A DNA stretch of 64,000 nt from Melieria omissa (GCA_963971225.1 OZ020269.1:100590405-100654404), one strand, 5' to 3'. Positions 22,461 to 34,960 are shown, numbered from the stretch's first letter. The notes: generated by a model not told the origin, from the letters alone. Numbers and translations are program-made.

Positions 22461-24087
22461 ACAGTCAATTCTTGTTCTTCTTTTCTGGTACTTCTTACTA
22501 CTTACTGACTTACTTACCTACTACTTACAAGCCTACAGTAAGTTCATGTGGAGAAGACAGTCACTGTATGGAGACTGTTCTCTATTTGGTGTTGATTGAG
22601 TTGGCTTTGGATCAGTCCGTGAGTTACGGTGTCCTTTATTTCTTTGTTGCTCTCCATATCGAGTTTCAAAGTTCATTCTGTTAATGAGTCATTAGAAGTT
22701 GTTTATAATATTATAAAAATACTTCAAAACAAATCTCATTAAAATCAAAAAACTGCATCTACATAAATGAGTCATGAAAGGTTTATTTCCTTAGACCAAA
22801 GAGTCTTCAATATATAAGAAGTTCTAAAATAGGTAAAGTAAGTTGAAAATGTTAAACAAACACCAATCTGGTTTGTGAAGAAAATGTAAAAAACAGCTAC
22901 TTAACACTCTCACACACACACACACACATACACACAACCATGTTAACTCCAAATGGTGTTAAAATGAAATCGCTCGCAAGCGACAAGTGTTCCACTAGAA
23001 AAAGAAAATAACAATAAAAAACTGTGTTTAACCACTTTAACTTGCTACCTGCTACAAGCCACAACAAAACCAAAAACAACAAAAAACTCAAAATAAAAAT
23101 AAACAAAAACAAAACACCATACCGAACGAAAAAAAAACCATGTCACGTTTTACTCCAGTTTTCGTGGTAAATTTCGTTGTCCATTATTTGTACTTCACTC
23201 TTTCTTACAAATTGTTGTTGTTCGCATTTCGGTTATGCGCCGCGGCCCCCTTGTCAGATGGTGCGGAAAAATGCTGGATTTCCACGAAAACCAACGACCA
23301 TACAAACAAATCAGACCGTCAAGCGGTGAAAAGTAGCCTCAAGTCGACACAGGTTGGCAAAAGCGGAGTAGTTCAAACCGCAGCAACAACAACAACAACA
23401 ATAACAAAATAAAATGATGTTATAGAAAAACTGTGTGGAAAATGCCAATTTTCATGCTTTATCAGCTAACTGCACTTTTAAGCAACAATTTTGTGGTCGC
23501 CGTTGTGGTGCTGCCCACTCGATTACTCGCCGCTCGGGCGGCGCCCCTTCACCCAAATGCACATTTCTATAATTTACATAATAATGCCAATAACAAAAAC
23601 AACAACAACAGACCCGGTTAGCGGTTGAATGCGACGCCAAATTGATGCGTTGCCAATGCGGTAGTAGCAAGCAGCCCCTCGCGTTTAATTTAATCGGCCC
23701 CGCGCAACCCACTCACAAACGTTCCGCTCAAAGTCCGGCAACTAATTTCTTCTTTACGCTTGTAGCAATGTTTGCTGTTGGCGTAGCAAATGATGCAAAG
23801 TTTATTGGCCGCATTCGATTGGCCATGCACTGGGCAATTATTCTACTCGCCTGCGCGGCCCGCGGCAATTTGCTTTCATTTCTATTGTGTCAGATTTTCA
23901 TTCATCCTTTCTTCACTCACAATTACACACTGAAATGTCAGGCATCTCGTTCACTCGCTGCTTCTCAACCTATTTTGTTAAGAGTTTTTGTTTTCCGGAG
24001 TTTCGTATTTTGCTAAAATTGCTTTAGTATTTTTGGTTTTCTTTTACTTTCTCATTTAACATGGGAAGGAAAACGAGGGAAGAAAAA
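22461..24087. other. non-coding region with CAA-rich single-copy sequence
   Basis: A (CA)n run lies at 22909-22932. Positions 23100-24010 are G+C-richer with GCAACAACAA tracts. Overlapping frames of 60-124 codons on both strands show no domain or homology that I recognise. It may hold untranslated exons or enhancers of a gene outside the window. Confidence 0.4.
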
Positions 24088-25666
24088 TCCTCTCTATACA
24101 TAAAATTTTGTCCTGACGGACTGACTGATTCATCATCGCTCAGCCCAAACATGAAATTTAAACTGTTGATACATTTTGAAAAATCAACCACCGCTAAGTC
24201 GGGGATTTTTTTAAATTTGGGCTCTAAAAGGTCAAAACGGGTTAAGGTGTTGTATGAAGAAAAGCAGGCAAATAAATTTCAAAGTTTGTGAAAATACTTC
24301 AAATAAAAAGTAATTCGCCACGTATTTTTTATTTCTTCGAAAATCGAAATTAAAGTTGGACAACAATGGGTTAAGGTGCGTCTACGGGAAGACTACACGA
24401 AAAAACCATGAACATATGGACCTATGGACATCAAAGTTGCTGAAAACACTTAAAATACAAAAAAAAAATTACTCGTGTTTCTCATTTTTTTTTTAAATCT
24501 TATCAATCATCATTGAATGGGTTAAACAAGGTTTAAAAGTTTGTATGAAGAAAAATTTTTCTTACGCCTTTTGACTTCAAATCTGGTGAAAGTAATTCAA
24601 ATTTGAAATAATTCGTTATTTAATTTTTCTATTTTTTTTTTAAATAAAAATCTGACGAGGTCAACTATGGGTTAAGAGATTGATGATTGATTGATTGATG
24701 GAGAAACAAGATTCTATTGGCCTTTTGACTTAAAAGTTGGTGAAAGTAATTCAAATGTGAAATAAATCGATGCGTGTTTTTTATTTTTTTGAAAATCAAA
24801 ATTTGTGTGGAGTAAGAAGATTCGATGGGCCTTTTGACTTCAAACTTAGTGAAAGTACCTCAAATGTGAAATAATGCGATACGTGTTTTTCACTTTTTTG
24901 AACATTGAAATCTGGCGGAGTCAACTATGGGTTAATAGTTTACATGGTATAGTTTTGTAGTTTTGACTTCAAACTTAGTGAAAGTACTTCAAATGTGAAA
25001 TAATTCGATACGTGTTTTTCACATTTTTGACTTTGAAATCTGGCGGAGTCAACTATGGGTTAATAGTTTATATGGAGAAAAAACATTTTATGGACCTTTT
25101 GACTTCACACTTAGTGAAAGTAATTCAAATGTGAAATAATTCGATAAGAGGTTTTTCTTTTTTTGAAAATAAAAATCGAACGCGGTCAACAATGGGTTAA
25201 ATATTTACATGGAGAAACAAGATTTTATGGGCCTTTTGACTTCAAACTTGGTGAAAGTTTTCTTGGTGAGAAATAATTGGATACGTGTTTTTTATATTTT
25301 CGAAAAAAAAATCGACAGGGTCAACGATGGGTTAAGAGTTTGTATGGAGAAACAAAATTTTATGGGTTTTTTAAATTTAAAACTTAGTGAAAGCACTTAA
25401 CATGTGAAATAATTCGACATGTGTTTTTAATTTTTTCGAAAATAAAAATCTGACGCGGTCAACAATGAGTTAAAGTTTATATAGGGGAAAGAAGACTGAA
25501 TGCGCCAATGGATTTTAAATGTGGTGAATGCACTTCAAATGTGAAGTAATTAGATAAGTATTTCTTCATAAAAGTTTTACAGAATCAACAAAGGGTTAAA
25601 AAAAAAACTTGGTTTACTGGTCCCATTGACATCAAACTTGCATTCAAAGCCGCAGGGCCTTACTAG
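24088..25666 (+). mobile_element. head-array-tail element, possible Helitron-like, copy 1
   Basis: It starts TCCTCTCTATACATAAAA, followed by a head block TCCTGACGGACTGACTGATT and GCTCAGCCCAAAC. The body is a tandem array of about 10 diverged units of roughly 133 bp, each with CTATGGGTTAA, GACTTCAAACTTAGTG and AATTCGATACGTGTTTTTC. The tail is AAAGCCGCAGGGCCTTACTAG. The same head, unit type and tail recur at 50154-50970. A 5' TC, a GC-rich 3' block and a terminal CTAG are consistent with a non-autonomous Helitron with internal repeats, but no Rep/helicase sequence is present. Confidence 0.5.
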
Positions 25667-25799
25667 GTCTTCATATCTTAGTCCAAATTAGTTTTTCAGC
25701 TTTTGCTTCTTCTTTCTTCTTGTACTCTTATACCCTTTACTCAATTTGCAGATCATTTTCTTACCTAGAAAATTGTTTTCCATTTGCTCTGCGTTCACT

Positions 25800-26037
25800 T
25801 GATGTGATGATGTCATGTTAATGGGAAGGCGGAGGGTGGGCCGGAGGCTAAAAGTTTTCCATAGCACTCAGTCCAATTGGACCATTGTAGTATGGGGGGA
25901 TGGGAGTGGGGAATCCCCACGGCGGTTGGTAGTTTTTTTCTTTCACACTTAGAGGTTTTGCCACCGCGAGCTGAGATTCGAGCTTAGGACCTCGGTTTGA
26001 GAAGCCAGTGCGTTACCCACTGGACTTTCTCTCACAA
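25800..26037 (-). mobile_element. tRNA-derived SINE, copy 1
   Basis: On the minus strand, 26037 to 25960 reads as a decayed tRNA: an A-box-like GTCCAGTGGGTAACGC, then a B-box-like GCTCGAATCTC at the right spacing, ending TCAGCTCGCGGT. It is followed by a body with GGCAAAACCTCTAAGTGTG that recurs at 36840-37085. The tRNA parent could not be identified. The 3' boundary is approximate. Confidence 0.6.
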
Positions 26038-26461
26038 AATATGGTTAATGATGATGACAGGCGGATCAAGGACGCTTCAGACCACTCAGTGATATTGACC
26101 ACTGAATTTGGACCATTTGCAGTGGAATGAAAAAACTAGGGCATGAAAAAGATGAATTGCGGATGGGGTTTGGGATTGAGGTTATATATGTATAGTTGAT
26201 AATGATGATGATGTGGGATAGTCAGGAGTATCAATGATTAATGCTGATCACTGAACTTTGTTCATTTGAGTTGGAATGAAAGAAGGTTTGCATGAAAGAG
26301 AGTGTCTACGGATGCGGTTGGGAATTAAGGTTTTACATTCAACTCGAACTGGGCGCATTTTTCCAATCATTCTGTGGCAGTTTTGTACAGATCTGGTTAT
26401 TTGCAGTATTTTGAAAGAATTGAAGAAAACGCAAGTTTTTTTAAATTGCTTAAAACTTTAA
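26038..26461. other. non-coding, small direct repeats
   Basis: Two related blocks near 26060-26170 and 26220-26310 share TCAGTGATATTGACCACTGAA-like and GGAATGAAA sequence, so this is probably a diverged duplication. No gene seen. Confidence 0.5.
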
Positions 26462-26756
26462 TATTTTATTTTATTTTTTAATTTTATTTTATTTTGTTTT
26501 ATTTTATTTTATTTTCTTTTTATTTTATTTTTATTTTATTTTATTTTATTTTATTTTATTTTATTTTATTTTATTTTATTTTATTTTATTTTATTTTATT
26601 TTATTTTATTTTATTTTATTTTATTTCCCACGGCCTCTCTCCCCCCACATATTTTATTTTATTTTATTTTATTTTATTTTATTTTATTTTATTTTTTTTT
26701 TTTTTTTTTTTTTATATTATTTTATTTTATTTTATTTTATTTTATTTTATTTTATT
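26462..26756. repeat. (ATTTT)n microsatellite with a C-rich interruption
   Basis: ATTTT repeats are broken at about 26625-26651 by CCCACGGCCTCTCTCCCCCC and by a T-only run near 26692-26713. Confidence 0.95.
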
Positions 26757-27734
26757 AGAAAGCTTATAGATCTAAGTATAATATAAAAAATAAACTTTAG
26801 TTTACATGGACTTATCGTAATAAAAAAACTGCAAACAATACTAATTTCTATGATTCGTCAACGAATCGAAGCTACGAAATGGTTTAACTTCGTTGCCGCT
26901 TGCAATCTGGTTTAACATTGAAGCAAACATGTAATTAGAGTCTTATCAGTTATTAGTGAATAAACGCAATAACTGTCAACAGTAAATCTGTTATAACTGT
27001 AACAGTAAATGGTGGAACTACACTATAACACTTCCGTAAAATCAAACAATAGCTGATAAATCGTGATAACGTTGTGTAAATAAAAAGAAATAGATGTCTT
27101 TGCTTTGAGCTGTTAGCATACTTAATCTTATGTGGATCCAAGATCTTTTTAACACAATTTTTCTAGTACTATATACACACTATGTGTACATATTTACATT
27201 CATAATCGTAGTTATACACTAACTGGGAGACAAATTTTCACGTGCGTGCGTCAGTTTTCAAGCTTTTAATACATAAAATGTTTGTCTTTCGATTTGGAGC
27301 AATTTACGTATTCTCCAGTATGGCAAAGTTAAATATTTAAGCCAGTTGACTATTGGCTTCACTGTGAGCTTAAAGCCATTAAAGTTTATATTACAAATAT
27401 CTGATATGTGCTTAAGTTCATATTTGTTGTTGACTTTTGACTTACACATTCCACAGATAATGGAGGAGCTACAAATATTAACAGAGAGAGAAAGGTGCAA
27501 CTTACTTGCAGGCTATAGAATTGTCACTTTAAGAAAGAAATGAAAATTAAAAAATAAAATAAAAAAAAAACAAAAAATAAATAAAATTATAAAAATTTAT
27601 CTAATTGGCTGGATTTAACAGTTGGAGTTGTTAGATTTATGAAGCTACATCTGTGAGACACTCATTCTGGAAGACTTTTCAGATTCACAAAAATGAATCC
27701 AAAACAAAATATTTAACTTGAAATAAGTTAACAC
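26757..27734. other. AT-rich non-coding region
   Basis: No gene, repeat family or RNA recognised. The short frames between 26953 and 27543 have no domain. Confidence 0.45.
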
Positions 27735-28343
27735 TTAACACTAGAAAGACCGAAAGTTTTTCATACCTAAAAAGAATACATATTTTATTCATTGATATCT
27801 TGAAATCCGATGTAGATTTGTCTAAATGTAATTGAATTGTAGAACTAATTGTAGAATCCGATAAAAAACTAAAAGTCATCAAACGTTTTTAGAAATACTA
27901 AAGAAACTATAAATATTTAAAAATGAAAAACTATAAAAATTACCTCAATGGTCTTTTTAGTGTTAACTGACAAACTGATTGTAGTTTTTTGCGCGTCTTT
28001 GGTTCTCAAGTTGGCAACACTAGGAGACATTCGAGTTTTCTGAACTTGACTTTTCTGCCAAAGACACCATTTCCCTCTTTGTTGTTGATCGTCTTGGTAG
28101 TTGAAAGGTGTTAACTCTTTTGAAGCTACTGGGATAATACGTCCGAACAAGTTTTTAATGCCCCTCTAAACAATTATTCAGATCTTATGACCCACAGAAA
28201 ATATTTTTTCGAATTTTATGTCTCTGGATAAAAGAATGATATCAAAAATTGTGGGTACACAACATATTATTTTAGCCCCAACTTTCATATTAAACATGGA
28301 CAAATTTTATTGTCACAATAAATATACGTCTCGAAAGGGTTAA
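27735..28343. mobile_element. possible TTAA-bounded piggyBac-like MITE (weak)
   Basis: The left edge TTAACACTAGAAAGACCG (27735) and right edge CTCGAAAGGGTTAA (ending 28343) both carry TTAA and a C-CT start, but the inverted match is only about 7 of 8 bases. The interior is non-coding. Confidence 0.25.
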
Positions 28344-28875
28344 ATCACTCGATCGCAACAGACAGTTGACGTTACCGAAGTGCCAAATTTCACTCCCAGA
28401 GAGCTTTTCATACAAAAGGACCACTGTTTCATTACTTCTGTTGATTGAAAATCTCATCTACATTCATTTCCATCAATATGGTCCACAAAAAATTTATTAT
28501 CAGGACTCGGTTATACCTTTTTGTGAACTTTAGTACCCGAATTGTTCTCGATAATGCAAATTTTGAATTAAAAAAAACCTAAAAAATAAAACCTAAAAAT
28601 AAAACCTTAAAAAAATATGCACAGAGTTGCAAAATTACTTAAGTCCACTTGTTCCATCGATTTCCAAAAAAAAAAAATTCCACCCAATACAGCCAGCGCT
28701 GATTTTATTTACAAACATTTCACAAATCATTTGCACTGTCAATGACTTTCAACTGTTTTTCATGTGGCATAGCAAACGTCGATTTTATGAGCATCACAAA
28801 AAAACACACAAATCAAATTTCAAACTGAGAAAAATCTGAAATAGAAAACATTCCAAGCAATAACGAAAACGTAAA

Positions 28876-29329
28876 ATGCTGCTCAAACATCTCATCGCTC
28901 CCGCACGATTGCTGCGCCGCGGTAAGACCCCAACCGATATTCGCCATTATTCGATCTAGTTGACATTATTGGTTGACATTATTCTAGCTCCGCTGCGTGT
29001 GATGGCCATCCGTGCCGCGTCGACGCCGGCGTCCTCGCCGTCGTCGTCGTCGTCGTCCGGTTGCAGCCCCTTTGCCGACGGCGGCTCCCACTGCACCATG
29101 AACGACATGCCCATCCCGGAGGGCGACTGGAACGAGTGGTATGCGCGCCGCAACGGCAAAAACACCGTCATCCTGGTTGCCGGCATTGTCTCGTTCCTCG
29201 GCTCGCTGATCATCGTAAGTTTTGGTGTGACATTCTCAACGCGATTTCTCAACTCTTTTGACGCCTTTCTAGTTTTTCTCCACTGATCGCGTTGTCTGGA
29301 ACTACACTGTGCCCGAGTATGACGATTAG
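28876..29329 (+). CDS. small mitochondrial single-membrane protein, prag01/Deltamethrin_res-like (three exons)
   Basis: Exons are 28876-28921, 28988-29214 and 29273-29329. Introns of 66 and 58 nt have GTAAGA and GTAAGT donors and TTCTAG acceptors. The joined frame gives 109 residues. The start ATG has a good context (GTAAAATG). The N-terminus MLLKHLIAPARLLRR is arginine-rich and free of acidic residues, like a mitochondrial presequence. A serine run (residues about 30-37, TCG codons) follows, then NDMPIPEGDWNEWYARRNGK, a membrane segment VILVAGIVSFLGSLIIFF, and a short tail WNYTVPEYDD. The DMPxPEGxW-then-single-helix layout resembles the insect prag01 family and, more loosely, COX7B-like cytochrome oxidase subunits; this is inference. 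Codon use is strongly GC-ending compared with the AT-rich surroundings. A poly(A) signal is at 29416. Confidence 0.82.
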
Positions 29330-29415
29330 TTTGTGCGCCGATTTCATGCTGAACATAATATCGATATGTAAATGATTTTGTAAATGTTTGACATGTTTGT
29401 TATGCAAAAAAATAC

Positions 29416-29421
29416 AATAAA
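29416..29421 (+). terminator. poly(A) signal AATAAA
   Basis: AATAAA lies 87 bp after the stop codon of the small mitochondrial gene, the usual distance for fly 3' UTRs. Confidence 0.6.
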
Positions 29422-29649
29422 AACAAATATGAGTATAAATTCAGACAGATGTGAAGTAACACTTTTGCTGGGAAATTTTGAGGGGGAAATGTTTTGTGTA
29501 ATTTTGAATTTTGTTGTAATCTTATTTTATCTATTACAATCTTATATTTGCATATTTCTAAATACTAAAAAAAAGTTACAAATTGAATTTTGAAAAAAAA
29601 ATCACATGCCATAAAATGTTCTGAAGACTGAATTGCCAATCTCTATTTA

Positions 29650-30065
29650 CAAGGTGTAGTAAAAAAATCCATTATTCTTGCATGAAATTTGGCGTAGCTT
29701 CATTAGTTTTGTTCAATAACTTGTTGCCATTTTGAAAATTTTTATTGTTTCTCTCATAGAAATCCGCGTATCTTTTGGCAGAAAACAGGACAAACGATTT
29801 TCACAAACTTCGCTTGAGGCAAATTTTCACTATAATGTCTTGCATTGCCATAGACATGAACCGGTGGTAGCCATTTGGTGCCAAGTCCGAACTAAAAGGT
29901 GAATTCATAAGAAACTCCCAATCAAACTCCCGGAACTTCTATCGCGCCACGGTCAATGCGTCTTGCCTGGCGTTGTGCTCATGGAACAAAACTTCTCTCC
30001 TATTGGCCAAAGTTGGCCAATTCTGACCGCTAGCTTCTTTCTGAAAGGTCCAAAATAACACTTAA
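29650..30065 (-). pseudogene. decayed mariner transposase, C-terminal half
   Basis: The minus-strand translation from 30061 down reads as the second half of a mariner transposase: EVLFHEHNARQDALTVARQK, WEFLMNSPFSSDLAPNGYH, and after frame damage KRYADFYERNNKNFQNGNK. It aligns with the family pattern HDNARPH, SPDLAPSDYHLF and FYERGI...W. The catalytic aspartates are lost (HDN to EHN, APSD to APNG) and stops interrupt. It is a different lineage from the copy at 42943. No terminal repeats could be fixed. Confidence 0.72.
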
Positions 30066-30329
30066 AAGCTATAGGAGGGCATCTCATAGTAAGGGGTGAC
30101 CTGATAAAAACGATATAAAAAAGAAATTCAAGTACAATAAGAAAGGTGTGAGGTATAAAATTGATTTTGACTTTAATTTAAAGCTATATTCATGTCATTA
30201 TGTATGCATCATTCCCATTTCGTTCCAATTTTTAATAAGTCCATCCAATATGTGTAGCTTTGCTCAGCCAATGGCTTCTAAATTCTTGACCTCGAGCTCG
30301 TCCAAAGTGGTTTTCTTGTTAGCGTAGAC

Positions 30330-30960
30330 TAATACCATGTTCAAACTGACAACTTAAACATATTATATGAGCTTAAACTAGTGAAATAAACAAAACATGT
30401 TTATATCACGTTCACCCTGACTGTCTTAAGCAAGTTAAATGAGCTTAAACAAGTTAAATGAATAAAATCAGTTCGAAAACATGTTTATTCACATTCAAAC
30501 TGATGACTTAAATATCTTAAACGAGCTTAAATAAGTCGAATGAACTAAGCCACTTCGAAAACATGCTTATTCGCATTCAAACTGACAACTTTAACATGTT
30601 TAATGAGATTGAAGAATGAAAATGAACAAAATTAGTTCGAAAATATGTTTATATCACATTCAAACTGACGATTTGAACCTGTTAAATAAGCCTCAACCAG
30701 TTAAGTGAACAAAATCAGTTAACAAATTTATTTATTCACATTCAAACTGACGATTGAAACACTTTAAATGAACAAAACCACTTCGAAAACATGTTTATTC
30801 ATATTTAAATTGACGACTTTAACATGTCAAATCATCATAAATAAGTTAAATGAACAAAATCAGTTTGAAAACATGTTTATATTACGTTCACACCGACGTC
30901 TTATGCTAAATGAGTTTGAACAAGTTAAATGAATATAACTAGCTGCACAAATGAAGCTTG
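30330..30960. repeat. tandem array, about eight units of 82 bp
   Basis: AACATGTTTATTCACATTC followed by AAACTGACGACTTAAACATG and AGTTAAATGAACAAAATCAG recurs near 30394, 30477, 30561, 30643, 30724, 30788 and 30869. Confidence 0.88.
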
Positions 30961-32825
30961 ATAGTTTTAACTGGTTTTATGTTAATTTACTTTTCAATCT
31001 ATTTCTCTTTACCTCATAAATTGTACTATCAAATTGTTTCTAACGCTCTTTCTGCAAGTTTTTACTGGGAAAGTACGTAAACAAAGCTACTCTCAAGGCG
31101 GCAAAACGAATTTTGAATGAATCCAAATATTGTTTTATCAAAGCAATGTAAACATTCATTTAAAACATGCAATAAATTTGTCCAGATAAATTTCTATATT
31201 CAAAGCAATTTACACTTTTCACGCATAACTGCAAACATTTGCTAAACGCAAAGGGGAAATGATTCATTACAATTGCAACAATAGCAACAATTGTCGTTTC
31301 ATATCTGATAACAATTTCAATTAGACATACAACCAGTGAAACAACATCTAAATTACGCGATCCACATCAGTGGCAACTGTTCAACAACAACAAAAATTGC
31401 GCCATATATAAGACGTCACTTTGTATGACTGCCACTTGCAACAAAGTGTGGGAGGGGATTACAAAAACAAGAGAACTGCACCATTTGTTAACGGTGCATT
31501 TTGTTGTGCAGCTATTGAGTGTGTTGAGAGGCGGTAACATGAGATGCAAATGGGTTAACCTCATTTAAAAGAAATGCAGTTTTTTCACCAGCTGTTGTTG
31601 TTGTTATTATAGTTGTGGCTTTATGATTAATTTCTCTTGTTGCTAAACTTTTTTTGCAATTATCTGTGCTTGTATTTGCAGACAACAACAACAACAACAC
31701 CAATGCAGAAAGCACTGGAGCAAATGGAGTCGCAGCTGTTGCAGCCTAAGAATGGAATTGTTTATTCGAAAATGCGCCAGAACGATTTTCTTTCATTGAA
31801 GCTTGAAATCAATTAAACGCACACACACACACACACACAAGCCCACACACATTCTCGAGTTATGCGCGAGGAGAAGCGCATAAAATTGAAAAAGTGCAAC
31901 GGCCAGAAGACGTAAAAGTGTGGCAACGCCGTATTGGGCGCACATTAACGCCCATTGTTTGTTGTTGTTTAGCTTGTTTGCAACTTGTTTGCTTATGAAG
32001 ACACACACATACACACACATAAACAAACGTACAGTGCAAGCGGGAGAAAGAGAGAATTAAACTATAACGATGAATCACAGCAGTTGGCCGCTAATCTCCG
32101 CTTATCATTAATCAAATTAGCTTGCATGAATACAAACAACAACAACAATAACAAAGCTGAAAAGCAAACAACCAGTGTGCGCAACTGCGGCAAAGCCATA
32201 AACGCTGTCAAAAAAAAAACGTTTACACATTTGAAAGAAGTGAATTATTTGTATTTGTTGTATAAATTGTGTTGTGTGATTACAAAAGTTGACTGACCAA
32301 TGACGTCGAAGAAGAGTGTCTAAAAGTTGAAAATAAAATTTGGAATTTGTAAAAACCGAAAGAAAATTCTGAAACATAAAAAGTTAATCACAAATATTTT
32401 GAAGGAAATTTTTTAAAATTACTTGGCGTTTGACTTCGCAGCGTCACTTCAAAGAGGTAAGTTTTACTAAATGTTGTTTTATAGGCGAATTCATTTATGA
32501 TGAAATATGTGCATTTTATATGCAATTCACTTCAATGTTATTTACATTATCTTATTTACATTATCTACCTATGTATCTGTATTATCTATTTTACTTACAT
32601 TATCATCGAATTAGATTTAACTGATACGATAGCTGATGTGTTGTGATATGAATAGCTTTGCTTTTCTTTATCATAGAACTCAGATTTAGATAGCGATTGG
32701 CTCGTAGATGAATCAACAAATACAAATATTAGTCGAAACGTCTCAAAAGTACGAAAGTAATCTTTTTGAATTTAAATTTGAGTGAATAAATAATTTTTCC
32801 ATTTTTTTAATTGAACAAAAATATT
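30961..32825. other. non-coding single-copy region
   Basis: Contains (AC)n near 31818-31840, CAACAACAA tracts near 31680 and 32140, and shorter simple repeats. Overlapping short frames on both strands are simple-sequence translations. Possibly regulatory or untranslated; nothing specific recognised. Confidence 0.45.
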
Positions 32826-34960
32826 GTGCTGTCATCTCTAGAATGGCATTCAAAAGCGCTCTTGACTGCAGAAAGGTTAAAAAATTGTTTGTTTTCGATT
32901 TGCAAGCAACTTTGATTGACTTCTCACACGTTTGGATACTTTATAAGAATTTATTTATTTCGAAAAAATATTTTATCAAATATATTGGCAAAATTACCAT
33001 CTCTAGAATGAGATTCAAAACGACTTTTGATTGCAAAAATCTTTAAAAAATAGTTTTGATACCGATTTCCAACCCACTTTGGTTGTTTTTTCACAAGTTG
33101 TGAAACTTTATGAGCATTTATTTCAAAACCATGTTTTTTCAACAAAATGGAAAAACTTACCATCTCTAGATTGACACTCAAAAGGACTTTTGACTGTGAA
33201 AATCATTTAAAAATAGTTTTGATCCCAAATTCCAACCCACTTTGGTTGACTTCTCACATGTCTTGAAACTTTATAAGGATTTATTTCGAAACAATGGTTT
33301 ATCAAAACAATGGACAAAATTACCATTACTCTAGAATGAGACTCAAAACTACTTTTGACTGCAAAAATCTTTTCAAAATAGTTTTGATTCCGATTTCCAA
33401 CCCACTTTCTTACATGTCTTGAAACTTTTTAAGCATTTATTTATTTCGAAACCATGTTTTATCAAACAAATGTACAAAATTACCATCTCTAGAATGACAT
33501 TCAAAATTAGTTTTGACTGCAAAATCTTTTAAAAATAGTATTGATACCGATTTCTTACCAACTTTTTCACACGTTTTGTAACTTTTTAAGCATTTATTTT
33601 AAAACAACAAAAAAATTGATGAAATTACCATCTCTAGAATGATAATCAAAAGAAATTTTGACTACAAAAATCTTTTAAAAATAGTTTTGATACCTATTTC
33701 TTACCAACTTTTTCACACGTTTTGAAACTTTTTAAGCATTCATTTATTTTGAAACTATATTTTATCAAAAGGAGGTCAAACTTGCTGCCCCAATCTGCAC
33801 TTTTGTTCTATTCAATGCCCAAAGTCTGAAAGAGCCCTTAGTAAAGAGGGCCGAATTGGTTTCCATCCATGTTGAAAACTCCCGAAAGTATGAAAGGGTT
33901 TCATTACTTTGGACAAAAAAATTAACAAAAATGTTGTTTATCATCTCGAAAATTACATTTAAAATGGCTTTTGACTGCAAAAATCGTTTCAAAAAAGTTT
34001 TGATTCCGATTTTCAACTCACTTTCTCACATGTTTTGAAACTTTATAAGCACTTATTTCAAACCCTGTTTTATCCAAAAAATGGACAAAATTACCATCTC
34101 TAGATTCTAAAGGACTTTAGACTACAAAATCTTTTAAAAATAGTTTTGATTCCGAATTCCAACCCACTTTCTCACACGTTTTGAAACTTTATAAGCACTT
34201 ATGTATTTCAAAACCATGTTTTATAAAAAAAATAGATGTAATTACCATCTCTAGAATGAGATTCAAAACTGCTTTTGATTGCAAAAATCTTTAAAAATAG
34301 TTTGGATCTCGATTTCAAACCCACTTTTGTTGAGTTTTCACCAGTTTTGAAATTTTATAATTTTATTTCAAACCCATGTTTTATCCAATGGAGGTCAAAC
34401 TTACTGCCGCAATATAGATTTTGAAAACGTCCTTAGTACAGAAGACCGATTTGATGTTCATCCATGTCGGAAAGCCTCGAAATCATGAAAGAGTTACATC
34501 ACTTTGGATAAGTGGTTTTCTATTTGTATTTTGTTTTTTGACAAAAATGTTGAATTACCATCTCTGGAATGACATTAAAGAGGACTTTGACTGCTAAAAT
34601 CTTTAAAAAAATAATTTTGGCACCAATTTTTAGTACACTTTGCTTGACTTCTGATTCATTTTGAAAGGGTTACATCACTATCGACTAATATCTCTGTTAA
34701 AAAAAAATGGATAAAAGTGTTGTATTACCATCTCTAGAATGGCATTCAAAAGGACTTTTAATTAAGAAAATCTTTTGAAAATAGTTTTGATCTCGATTTC
34801 CAATCCACTTTGGTTGACTTTTCACATGTTTTCATTCAATGCCCAAAGTTCTAAAGCGTCTTTAGTAAAAAGGAACGAATTTCTTCTCTTTACTATCTTA
34901 AATATTGCATCTCTAAAATTACATTCAAAAGTAAAAATGACTGCACAAAATTTTTAAAAA
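32826..34960. repeat. tandem array, about 12 units of about 160 bp, some enlarged to about 315 bp
   Basis: CCATCTCTAGAATGACATTC, then TTTTGACTGCAAAAATC, ATAGTTTTGATTCCGATTTC and GAAACTTTATAAGCATTTAT, recurs near 32833, 32997, 33159, 33322, 33482, 33627, 33939, 34095, 34243, 34558, 34729 and 34906. Larger units carry an extra block with CTGCCCCAATCTGCAC and CCATCCATGT (near 33785 and 34405). Confidence 0.9.

Noticed and set aside
25960..26036. Functional tRNA gene
   Set aside because: The A- and B-boxes are degenerate and the acceptor stem does not pair; it is continuous with a SINE body.
28960..29286. Single-exon reading of the small mitochondrial gene (108 codons)
   Set aside because: It would begin inside intron 1 and read through intron 2; consensus splice sites give a better protein with presequence and conserved tail.
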